A DNA stretch of 64,000 nt from Polytrichum commune (taxonomy: Eukaryota > Streptophyta > Polytrichopsida > Polytrichales > Polytrichaceae), in contig OX485808.1 of the NCBI GenBank assembly GCA_950295325.1, positions 25,690,527 through 25,754,526 of the forward strand. The letters are read 5' to 3'. Position numbers and translations under genes: made by a program. The notes beneath the pieces are model-generated. The model was not told where the DNA came from. It worked only from the letters and a program-made list of their open reading frames with translations, and did not search any database. Positions 48,201 to 57,179 of the stretch are shown here, piece after piece. Each line of letters begins with the position of its first letter. The first letter of the stretch is position 1.

Positions 48201-48677
48201 ATCCTAAACTCCGCAATATCATCCCCTATAATGTCACACACTCTCTAATATCTCGAAACTCTAGGGATCAAATGTTCATAGTTCAAATCTCACTCCTTAT
48301 TGTCACATTTCTCTCCCTAATATCATGAAATTTGTCATCAATGCAAACCACCCAAGAGTCAACCCACACCCTCGCATTGCGCCATGTGTCAAACATGTGG
48401 CGTGTCACCTTCTTCCTCTTCTTCTTCTTATGCCACTTGTTGCATGTTGGTGCATGCGTCCGCCATATTGCCTGGGAAGGCCAAGTGGAGTGGACCACAC
48501 TAGCGTAGGTGACGGGAGAACAAATTCAAATTGTCCTCACATCTCCTTTGTGTTATTCCATAATGTCACATGCTACACTAATTCTATAGTATCACGCATC
48601 CATGTTAACACTACAAAACTCCATAATATCATGTGCACTTTGGTTGCCACAGGTATAATACTACAGAGTTTAGAGTG
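48201..48677. mobile_element. MITE, CACTCTAAACTCC family, copy 3 (opposite orientation)
   Basis: It starts CATCCTAAACTCCGCAATATC and ends ...ACTACAGAGTTTAGAGTG. Its reverse complement aligns with copy 1 over most of its length, including the block CCACTTGGCCTTCCC and the internal (TTC)n/(GAA)n run. It abuts the MITE at 48025-48196. A TA dinucleotide flanks both ends, which would fit a TA TSD. Confidence 0.65.
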
Positions 48678-48867
48678 TAATAAGTTTAAACAATGTACAT
48701 AGGTCCTCTCAATCAGGTTCATTGTCGAGTGCAGAGTAGTAATAAAACTATGAACACATGGTCCAATCTCTTTTAAATACGTGTCTTTATGGTGTTTTTT
48801 CTCCGGTCTTCCCCTAACCACACACCAATCAAGTACATGTGTTTGATAAAAGAAAAGTAACCACATA

Positions 48868-49859
48868 CAGTCCTACCTCTTTAATACGACACTCGATAAT
48901 ACGACAACCTCGATATTATGACACAAATTTCGTAAACCAAACTTCCTAGTTCAAATCTACCTCTATACTACGACTATGACAATGTTAATACGACACTCCT
49001 AGACCCCCCAAATGTCATATTATAGACGTAATAAATGCATTTATATGGTGGGTCCCACACACTTATATATACATAAATACATAATTTATTTTAAATTCAT
49101 AAATCTTATACATATGAAGTTTGAATTAAGGAAGTTTAAATGTAAAATGATGAAATAAACATGAGAACCATGGGAACTAGGTTCTCTTTCTAAAACCCTA
49201 CTCATGAGGACCAAAGAGAAAAATCAAGATTGATCAAGGAGTTCGAAGACCTGGCCCTTCTTATATCAAAATTGCAGCTTGGATCAGATGAGATGCCATT
49301 TGAAGAGTATGTGGTAATGGAAGGTGAAGACATCATTGAGGCTGAATATTGCATGTCAGAGCTGGTTGATATGGCCTTAGGACAAAGAATAAAGCCAGTT
49401 AGTTTGGACCTTACTGTTGAGACCGTAAACCCTTTAGATGTTGATGAGAGACCTCCACCTATTGTGAAACTGACGGATGCTCAACAACATGCTCAACTAT
49501 TAGCTACATTTTTTATGGACAATTCATTGGACTTCACTCCCGCAAATCTGATGAAATTGCAGGGCATAATAGAGAAGCTCAATAAGATATATGTTGCTAA
49601 CTTGAAGTGGCAACATCAGCGGACTATTGATTCCTTCTTCAAGTCCACATAGGTTTAGTGAGGAGAATTTGCATACTTGTAATACATTTGAAAGAATACT
49701 CATTTTTACATATGGAAAAATATCTCAAGTGTGTTTTTATGAAGTACCTCGTTATTGTGACAACCAGGTCCAATTTGTCATATTATTGAATATGTGACAC
49801 CTCGATAATACGACCTTTTTCTCGTTTCCCAAACATGTCATATTAAAGAGGTAGGACTC
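48868..49859 (+). mobile_element. Pogo/Tigger element, internally deleted, TSD TA
   Basis: Terminal repeats CAGTCCTACCTCTTTAATAC (left) and its inverse ...ATTAAAGAGGTAGGACTC (right) match the usual pogo-type end (CAGT--ACCTCT-TAATACG). TA flanks both sides (48866-48867 and 49860-49861). Subterminal GATAATACGAC words occur at both ends. At 992 bp it is much shorter than an autonomous element, and it retains only the 3' end of the transposase gene. Confidence 0.85.
49194..49652 (+). pseudogene. C-terminal fragment of pogo/Tigger transposase
   Basis: The frame is open from the stop at 49191 to 49652 (about 152 codons) with no stops. Its content is typical of the region after the DDE_1 domain in Tigger/jerky transposases: a helix-rich LALLISKLQLG segment, an acidic EGEDIIEAEYCMSELVDMAL segment ending in a short helix, and a C-terminal tail ending TIDSFFKST (the ---FF- end common in this family). 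The helix-turn-helix, CENPB and DDE parts are missing, so it cannot catalyse transposition. There is no good ATG near the left edge, which fits a deletion junction just before it. Confidence 0.7.
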
Positions 49860-49861
49860 TA

Positions 49862-50177
49862 CACCCACATACCTCGGTCATTGACGGGGGTGAGAAAAAA
49901 TAAAATAAAATAAAAACAAAAACAAAAACAAATCTTCAAAGCATTCTTTGAACTTTTTGTTTCCAAATTTTTTGCTTCCTTTCTATTTGCTCTATTTCAC
50001 CCACCTCCTTAGTACCAAGGGGCCCATGCTGGAAAAAATGGCACCAACTCAATGGGAAAAGTTGAATGTCAAAACCATCTTTATTTTGAAAAGAAAAAAG
50101 AAAAAGAACAAACGAACTAGTCTCCCTTGGCCATACACATACCCACTAACCCCCTGTCCAACACACATGGCATTTCA
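49862..50177. other. Spacer between pogo element and LINE 3' end
   Basis: Contains an A-rich run (AAATAAAATAAAATAAAAAC, about 49897-49925) and an AAAAGAAAAAGAAAAAG run. No gene. The 91-codon frame here is low complexity. Confidence 0.5.
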
Positions 50178-50225
50178 TAAGAAGAAGAAGAACTCCGGTC
50201 CCGTCCGAGAGGGGCCGGAGTGAAT
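50178..50225 (-). promoter_or_regulatory. LINE 3' terminal hairpin and TTC microsatellite tail
   Basis: On the element's strand, ACTCCGG...CCGGAGT forms a GC-rich stem with a short loop, followed directly by (TTC)4. A 3' stem-loop plus a short tandem tail is the arrangement that several LINE reverse transcriptases recognise to prime on their own RNA. About 160 nt separate it from the ORF2 stop. The exact 3' end is inferred. Confidence 0.5.
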
Positions 50226-50385
50226 AAAGTGTATGTTCGTAGGACATCCATGGCCATACCCCAGGGTAGTGGCGTTAGATGTGATACTACTTCACCCTTT
50301 GCAGGGAGTAGACACTATGTTAGTTCCTGGTGATTTTACTGGTTAACCGGGGGGGGGGGGGGAATATGTTGGGTACATATTAATT

Positions 50386-52857
50386 TTAATTATGGTTTTG
50401 TAAGTTTGTGATGGATTGGTTGTTTTCTATCCTTCTTTTATGGATTAATATCGAGTGTGCGTATTGTATGGCGATTATATTGATTTGTTTGAATGTGTTC
50501 CTAATTTGTGATGTAGGGAGTTTAAGTTTTGTTCCGAGTTCGTTCATCGAGGGGATGTGGGTTGTGGCTCTACCACCTGATGCTAGTACAATAAGTGGGG
50601 CTACGTTCCAACCTCTTGCGATAATATTATTGATGAGTGGTTGATATTTTATGATTTTTCTTTCTCTTGTTTCGGTAGAGAATCTGTCATTGCAGTATGT
50701 AAATTCAATGAATTGTATGGTAATTGCGGGTGTGGGTGATTCTGGTGGCAGGGAGTTATATGGGTGGCCTAAGATGCATGTTATGTCAGGTTTGAGCCTT
50801 GCGTTACAGTGGCATCTGGGGGTGTTGCATGTGCATGGTAATAACCATGGGGGTACTGTGTTTTCTTGAGGGAGTTCATTGTGTGTGCCGGCATTCATAA
50901 GTATGTAGTGTCTTGTTACTCTGTTTGAGACGAGAAGTTTGCGTATTTCCCATACTGCTTTGTTATGTCTATTTGTTATTAGTGCATGAATGTGTTGTTG
51001 TTTACATTTTAGGAGTACATGTAGCCATGTGTCTGCTTCTAGTGAGTTGCAGATAGGACATGTATGGGATGGGTATGCGTTTCTACCAAAGAAGAGTTGT
51101 TTCTGAGCATGTCCCATATATTGTCCGGTTCGGAATTTTACTAGGCATGTTTTTTGCCTATCTGTGATGATTGGGTTGCTCCAAAATTCATTTGATAATG
51201 TTTTGTCGATATCTTTGTTGTCTAGCCATTTGTGTAATTGGTGTGTTTGGGTAGCTATGAGGGCTAGGTTGTGTTGTTTGTCATATTTAGTGATATATTT
51301 ACTAATGTGTCGAATGGGGTCTTTGTCTGGTGTTTCTTGCATTGAGTGCCACCAACCTTTTTGGAGGTAGTATGGCGTGGGGTGTGCATGTTCGTATGTT
51401 GCTATGGCATCTCTATGATCTAGTTCACATCCCATTTTAGCTAATTTGTCCACTTGTTCGTTGCCGCTTATATTCGTATGGGCTTTGACTTTGTGTAGTG
51501 TAGTGGTTTGTGTTCGGGATTGTAACATTTTAATTATGGCTTCAAGTATTTTCTTGTCTGGGTGACTGTTGTGTAAGGTTGGGTGTTTCATTTGTGTGTT
51601 TAGGAGGTATAAAACATTAAGACAGTCTGTAAAAATATGTGCGGGTTCATTTCGGTATGTAGTAGTGAGGAGGCATAGAGTATGATGGATAGCCATCATT
51701 TCGGCTCGTAGTATATTTTGGAGTCCTGGTAGTCTTTTTGCAATTTTAAGATTTTTGAAAGGGTTGTATATGCCGTATCCTGCTTTTTCTCGTTGCCAAT
51801 GTTCGTCCGTTAGTGCTTTGGGTGGTATAAATGACCCATCGGTATAGTAGCAAAATTGTGGTGGGTATTTGGGGGGTAGGCATATGTTATGATTTGTGAT
51901 TGGTGGGATATTGGTAGTTTGGGTCGGGGGCAAGGGGGGTGGATATGTAAGTTGAGACCATTTCTTACTATGGTTTACTGGTGTGTTTGTTGGTGTGGGA
52001 GATGCAGTTGTGGTAAATATACTGGGTATATGTAAAGATTTGCCGATATTGTGTATGCAACCGATGTATCCTATAGGGTTAATGGGTGTAGTTTTATGGT
52101 GTATACATAGTATTCTAATGTCACAGTTTTCTATTCGGGGTTCAATTCGTAATTCTGGTGGTATTGTGGGTTCGTCGTATGTGATGGTATCCGCTTTGAA
52201 GTGTGTAATGACGTGCGAGTCCGGGAAAGGACCTTCATGGGGATGAAGGTTGTGATACCAGTTTGGGTCGGTTGTTATGAGTATCGTTATTGTATCTGGG
52301 TTTTTTTTGGCAGCAAGTCTTGCCCAATGTAGGGCTTGTTGAGTGTCAGTTTCTTTGTGAGGGTGAGCATACCCATTCCCTATCCATTTATGTTGGAATG
52401 CGGTCCCTATTGATCCGAATACTTTATCTCTAGGGAATGGGGAGGAGAATTGTCTTAGTGAGGTGGGGCATGTGATTGGGGATGAGAAGTGTGAGTGTGT
52501 AATTTGGAATGAATCAATAATGTGCTCGAGGATGGCATTAGGTAATGTGTATTGGGCAAGTTTGAGGGGGTCGTTTTTGGGCATTCTATATTTGTATCGT
52601 TGATATAACCATGCAACTTCCTTTTCGAATGATTGTATGGGAGGCTCTAAATTATGTGGTTGGTGTAGTGTGTTTTGGTATTGTTCCCATAACCATTGTA
52701 ATCTCGTCTCCGGGATGGTAGTTAAGTGGCGTCCGTCATCATCATAAATATGTGATGCACCATGTTGGCTTTGAATGGTGGTTTGTGTGCAAGCGATGTC
52801 ATTATCCGGGTTACATTCATTGATATGGATGTGACATAGGGGTATGATGTGTGTGTG
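50386..52857 (-). CDS. ORF2 C-terminal part: RNase H and restriction-like endonuclease
   Basis: Open from a poly-C tract at 52858-52877 to the stop at 50386 (over 800 codons). An ATG lies at 52584, but this is the continuation of ORF2 and not a real start. Numbered from that ATG: residues about 50-190 form an unassigned conserved-looking domain. Residues 243-390 are an RNase H with YYTDGS (D249), AE (E295), FTDC (D320) and KVKAHTNISGNEQVDKLAK (H369, D379), so the catalytic set is complete. A CCHC zinc knuckle CPIC...H...C (C509, C512, H522, C527) follows, then a cysteine cluster C-x-C-x4-C-x-C at 584-593. Last comes LKPD (598-600) with E at 615 (KPD-x14-E) and a second E at 627 (FIEFT), then KIIKYQPL. 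CCHC plus R/KPD-x12-14-E is the signature of restriction-like endonucleases in early-branching LINEs. Function: RNA removal and possibly target nicking. Confidence 0.78.
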   Translation of the reverse strand, partial: HTHIIPLCHIHINECNPDNDIACTQTTIQSQHGASHIYDDDGRHLTTIPETRLQWLWEQYQNTLHQPHNLEPPIQSFEKEVAWLYQRYKYRMPKNDPLKLAQYTLPNAILEHIIDSFQITHSHFSSPITCPTSLRQFSSPFPRDKVFGSIGTAFQHKWIGNGYAHPHKETDTQQALHWARLAAKKNPDTITILITTDPNWYHNLHPHEGPFPDSHVITHFKADTITYDEPTIPPELRIEPRIENCDIRILCIHHKTTPINPIGYIGCIHNIGKSLHIPSIFTTTASPTPTNTPVNHSKKWSQLTYPPPLPPTQTTNIPPITNHNICLPPKYPPQFCYYTDGSFIPPKALTDEHWQREKAGYGIYNPFKNLKIAKRLPGLQNILRAEMMAIHHTLCLLTTTYRNEPAHIFTDCLNVLYLLNTQMKHPTLHNSHPDKKILEAIIKMLQSRTQTTTLHKVKAHTNISGNEQVDKLAKMGCELDHRDAIATYEHAHPTPYYLQKGWWHSMQETPDKDPIRHISKYITKYDKQHNLALIATQTHQLHKWLDNKDIDKTLSNEFWSNPIITDRQKTCLVKFRTGQYMGHAQKQLFFGRNAYPSHTCPICNSLEADTWLHVLLKCKQQHIHALITNRHNKAVWEIRKLLVSNRVTRHYILMNAGTHNELPQENTVPPWLLPCTCNTPRCHCNARLKPDITCILGHPYNSLPPESPTPAITIQFIEFTYCNDRFSTETRERKIIKYQPLINNIIARGWNVAPLIVLASGGRATTHIPSMNELGTKLKLPTSQIRNTFKQINIIAIQYAHSILIHKRRIENNQSITNLQNHN

Positions 52858-54087
52858 TGGGGGGGGGGGGGGGGGGGACGTGTCTTGTGTCTCTTATTTG
52901 TGCTTCATCGAAATCGGTTTTTAAAATGTTGGTAAAGTGTTGATTTTGTTTGTGAGTATAGTATTGGGTTAGTAGTAGGATGTTATGATTGATGGTGTTT
53001 TGGTTTTCCCATGGGAATAAGTCTTTTTGAGGAAGCCATTTGTTGTATGTTAATTCGTTGGGGAGTATCCATTGACATAGGTAGGATGTATATTTCTTCG
53101 TAATTTTGTTTTTATCTTTGTAGGTGTGGGGGCGGTCATTTATTATGAAGTGGATTGGGAATTGTATGTGGTTTTTTGGGATGTGCGGTGGTGGTTTTGG
53201 GTATTCGGGTGGTGGGGGTGGTGGAAATGGTGGAAATGATGGGGGGTGTTCGTTGTGATTTCTTGTTCTTGCATCTATGTGGTGATTTTGTATTTTGTAT
53301 GCATTTTTTAGTGTGTTTGGTAAGGCATGTGTTGGGCAATTATTTGGGCATTGGTTGTGACATGGCGTTTCGCAAAAAAATATCCGTTCTTGGTTTAAGG
53401 CGGCTTTAATTATTTTAGTTGGTGTGTCATAGTAATTTTTGAATTCATCATTGGTCATTAATCGTGTGCCATTGGGGTGTGTTATGTGTTTAAGCTCAGT
53501 TATGTTGTGTAGTATTAGTTTATGTAGGTATTTTAGGGAAGTTGTGGGGGTTAATGTTGGTATATTTTGTGTTTGCCTCATCCATTGTGTTTCAAGTGGT
53601 GTGAAAAGGAGGGGGAATTTTGCGAGTGTGCTTTTTAAATGAGCGCCGCTAGTTTGTTTTGAGTAGGTATAACGTTCTTGTAATTTGTGATCTTATACAA
53701 TCATGTTGGGATATGCGTGGTAGGTTTAATGATCCTCTATGTTTGGCAAGTATGTGTTTTGTTAATCCGTTGTATATTTTTCCAAGTCTCCCTTTATCAT
53801 TGAGGGCGTTGATGAGTTGTTCTCCAATGCATGTAATGTATGCATTTTTTAGTAAAAATACTTCTGTGCCAAACATGTCATGGGAAAGTTGTGTGACAGC
53901 ATTTGACATGCATTTTGGGAGACCACATATGATTTTGTGTAGGGCAGTTATTGTTTTATCTAGTTTCTTAATGGCGGGGAGCAAATATGGGACTGCGTAA
54001 AAGCTATAGGCTATGCCGGCTCTTATGATTGTGTCAACCATTTGTATATTTTGTTTAATAGTGGTTGGACATGTAGTTAGTAGCTTG
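52858..54087 (-). pseudogene. ORF2 region after the RT core (thumb and proline-rich hinge)
   Basis: Two frames cover this part. From 54087 to about 53665, ...VDTIIRAGIAYSFYAVPYL...LHKIICGLPKC... resembles the helical thumb that follows the fingers/palm in LINE reverse transcriptases. A frameshift near 53665 moves the signal to the frame that runs to 52858, with Cys-rich spacing (CETPCHNQCPNNC) and a long Pro-rich hinge (FPPFPPPPPPEYPKPPP). A TAA at about 54086 separates it from the RT core. The frame change at the right-hand neighbour coincides with the poly-C run (52858-52877) and could be a length error or slippage. Confidence 0.6.
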
Positions 54088-54089
54088 CA

Positions 54090-55460
54090 TTAATTGACAA
54101 GTTTGGTTGTTGTTATGTGTGTTTGTGTTTTCCATTGTAGTGATGGGACTAAGTTGATTCCTAGATAGACGTATGGTTCATGTTGGCTTAGGATAGGGAT
54201 GGCTTGATCTCTGAAATTTATATTGGCGTTTTCTAGTTGTGTTTTGAAGGTTTGGAAATTTAGTTTCGATTTGTTTGTGCATCCTGTGATTGCACATTTA
54301 GGTATGCCAAGGTCCATGCATGTCCATTCGCAGTATTTGTCAAGTTTGTTTAATTGGAGTTGGAGGGATGTTAAGTTGTTAGATATGGCCGCTAGGTCAT
54401 CGGCATAGGCGGCGGAACTTAGTTTCGTATTGGAGGTATTAAAGGTGTATCCGTTGTTTCCTCTTTGTAGCCACCTAAGAAGTGGCTCGAGAAAAATAAT
54501 AAAAAGGTATGGGCTTAATGTGTCTCCTTGTATAGTTTCCTTTTGTATAGGTATTGGTTGTGTCTTACCAAAGTATTATCCGGTAAATGTGGTAGTGGAT
54601 TGTGAGTAGATATTACCTATTAAGACCACCGCATCTTGTAGGTAGCCTAGGTCTTTTATAATGGCAAGGAGTTTAGTGTGGTCGATAGATCCAAAGGCGT
54701 TTTTAAAATCTATGTATAAGATGTAGATGTCTAGGTTGGTAAGTCTTGCATCTTCTAATGTGGCGATGATAGTTTGGAGTTGTCGTTCGGTGCATCTTTC
54801 GGCACGGAAATTCTCTTGACTATCATGTAGGATTTGGTGTTTTTTTTTCCGTATGTGGAAATGATGCTTGTAAGTGTGCTAGTGAATAATTTATATATTG
54901 TATTAGCGAGTGCGATTGGTCTATGGTTGGTAAGGTGGTGGGGGTTCCTTTTTTGTATAGGAATATTGTGAGGTTTGTTTTCCAAGATTCGGAATTTTTT
55001 TTTGTTTACAACAATGGGTAAAGAATAATAAAAATAGCTTGTGGAACCTTGGTGGCATGTTTGTCAATATGGCATTGGGAATTTTATCTGGTCTAGGGGT
55101 TTTTCCATTGGCCAAGTTTTTGAGGCATATGTCATATGTTTTTTGGTCAAGGTATGTGTGTAGAGGAATTGATGTGTCTCCACGTTTTTCAATAGTGTAT
55201 CCATTTAAGTCGTGCCACGGGTATTGACTGACTCCGCATATGCATTGTTGTGTGTGATCTGGTTGATAGTAGTATGTTGAAACAGTGGGTCTATTACTAA
55301 TTGACTGTTGGGCATGTATTTCTTGTGCGATATCTTTTGGGTTGGTAAGGATGTTGTTGTATCTATCTATGAGATAATCTAGTGGGGGGAGTGTCGGTGC
55401 TTTTGAAAACTTTTCTGTTTATCTTCTTGGGGCTCTTGTCATAAAGTTGTTGATACTTAG
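54090..55460 (-). pseudogene. ORF2 reverse transcriptase core
   Basis: All main RT motifs are present: LANGKTPRPDKIPNAIL (motif 0/1, near 55115), NHRPIALANTIYKLF (motif 2), YIDFKNAFGSIDH (motif A, 54681-54715, catalytic Asp), QGDTLSPYLFIIFLEPLL (motif B, about 54500-54540), AYADDLA (motif C, 54392-54411, YADD intact), followed by a CEWTCMDLGIPKC block (D/E region) and PYVYLGI. The reading frame is broken: frame changes lie near 54985 and 54860, and a TAA lies in the segment before motif B (about 54573). The catalytic Asp residues are preserved, which fits recent loss of function. It would catalyse target-primed reverse transcription. Confidence 0.8.
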
Positions 55461-55975
55461 ATATGGTTTTTTATTTATTTGTGCGTTAGTATAATCCGTC
55501 GTAATTTTTCGGGCTTTGTTTTTAGCTTCTTTGGCTATTGTGGCTAATGTTACTATCCATGATTTGTATTCTAGAGTAGGGTCGGGCGGTGGGGGGATAG
55601 TAGTGTGGGAGTGATTGATTATTTCTTGGGTGATGATAGGATGAATACGCCAGTTCGGGTTGTTTTTTTATGATGTAGGTTACCTTTCGGATGAGGTGGT
55701 AGATAGATAGGTTTTGTTTCCAATGTTTTTGGGATTTCTTTGGGAGGTATCCTCCTTGTTTGGCGATGTGGGTTGGTAGAGTGGGTATTGGTGGCGCGCT
55801 ACATGTTTCTAGGACGGTGGTGGTGATGTTGTCGGTGAGTGTGTTAAATGAAGTACAAGTTAGTTGCCATTGTTCACTTGTCAATTGATTATTTTGTAAG
55901 AGTTGTGTGAGCTCCTCTATTTGGTTTGAATGTTTTAAAAAAATTTGTGCGGAATTCTTCAAAGTTCTCCTTTGG
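55461..55975 (-). pseudogene. ORF2 linker between endonuclease and RT
   Basis: An open block of 146 codons (55962-55522) is in a different frame from the endonuclease block, so a frameshift lies near 55975. A second shift near 55560 moves the signal to a frame reading ATIAKEAKNKARKITTDY. The content (alternating helices, basic KKSQKHWKQNLSIYHLIRK) is what is usually found between the EEP endonuclease and fingers of LINE proteins. There is no independent function. Confidence 0.55.
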
Positions 55976-55991
55976 TATTGGATTGAGTATC

Positions 55992-57044
55992 CTAGGAGGT
56001 TGTAATTGGGGTTTTGGCAATGAGTGTGTTTGGGGGGATATGTAAATGTATGGGTAGGTGGTCGGAGTTTAAATTAATATTTTGGTTGGTAATTGAGGTG
56101 TATTGGTTGTTGTTGGGTATTTTGATGAAGAAGCCGTCAATTAAGCTATTTTGTGTGTAGTTGTTTCTACCTTGTCTTGAAATTTTTTTGTTTGTTGGGA
56201 CATAAGATAAGTTAAGGCCGGTTGTAAAGGATCGCCAAAGATGATCCTCCATTTGGGGTGGTGTGGTTTGTTGGTCATTTTGCCTACCAATTAAGGCGAT
56301 GTCTCTATTGAAGTCTCCACATAAGATGTATGTATGATTAGGATGAAGGTTTATTTGATTAGTTATGGTATTTTGTATGATGGGGATGAGAGGGATGTCT
56401 TCCTCATATGAATGCATGTATAAGTTAATTAGAAGCAAAGGTTGGTTTGCTATGCGTGTGATTTGAAGGAATGGGGATATTTCTGCGGGTGTAGGGATTT
56501 TAGATAGGTTACCTGGAAATGCATGTGTTTTGTGAATTAGTAGTAGTAGGCCACCTCTATAGCCTCTGTAGGTCATTCTTTGGGGTGTGACCCTTGTGAT
56601 GTTATGTGTATTGTTAAAGAAGAGTTTGTATTGTGGGAATAATCTTTGGATATGGTTTGTGGATTTAGTGGCGGATAACTTAGTTTCTTGTATGGTGATA
56701 ATTGAGGGTGGTCTTTGGGAATTAGTAATTAGGTCTTGTAGGCATGGCATGGCGGTGTTAAGAGAGGAGGCGTTCCATGTTATAGCATAGGATTCTTGGC
56801 TTGTTAGCGGGAGTGGGCTAGTCGATGGAGGTAAGCTTTGTCTCGGAGGGAGGTTAGGGTGAGTGTATTCATTTATTGGTTCTTTGTATCTTAATGCCTC
56901 TATTAGAATTTGTCTTGGTAAATTTGGGAATGCTTCACTCATGTTTTGAATGTTAAGTGTGTCTAGATTTAGATGCATGTAGTCATATAGTTTTTTGTGT
57001 ATGGTGTTAGGTGGTGTTATTATCTCTTTATAGATGTTGCGAAA
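55992..57044 (-). CDS. ORF2 AP endonuclease (APE/EEP) domain
   Basis: Open from the stop at 57045-57047 to 55992. Numbered from the in-frame ATG at 56978, the motifs of an exonuclease-endonuclease-phosphatase nuclease appear in order: TWNASSLN (Asn69), IQETKL (Glu98), INLYMHSYEE (Tyr187), LCGDFNRD (Asp222, Asn224), SLIDGFFI (Asp281) and NSDHLPI (Asp306, His307). All metal-binding and catalytic positions are present, so the domain looks catalytically complete. It would nick the target DNA to prime reverse transcription. It is in the same frame as the 2A-containing block upstream, separated from it by three stop codons (57180, 57159, 57045). In an intact copy it would be part of the same polyprotein. 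Confidence 0.82.
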   Translation of the reverse strand, partial: FRNIYKEIITPPNTIHKKLYDYMHLNLDTLNIQNMSEAFPNLPRQILIEALRYKEPINEYTHPNLPPRQSLPPSTSPLPLTSQESYAITWNASSLNTAMPCLQDLITNSQRPPSIITIQETKLSATKSTNHIQRLFPQYKLFFNNTHNITRVTPQRMTYRGYRGGLLLLIHKTHAFPGNLSKIPTPAEISPFLQITRIANQPLLLINLYMHSYEEDIPLIPIIQNTITNQINLHPNHTYILCGDFNRDIALIGRQNDQQTTPPQMEDHLWRSFTTGLNLSYVPTNKKISRQGRNNYTQNSLIDGFFIKIPNNNQYTSITNQNINLNSDHLPIHLHIPPNTLIAKTPITTS

Positions 57045-57179
57045 TTATGTGTATGGGTGCGGGGTGTTTATATGTCTTTCGGGGGGTTTATTAGTATTGT
57101 CATTGTTACTAGTAGTTGGGATGTCCAATCTTGAGGTGGTGGTAGTTGTAGGTATGTGTTACATATTTCTATGGATGGG

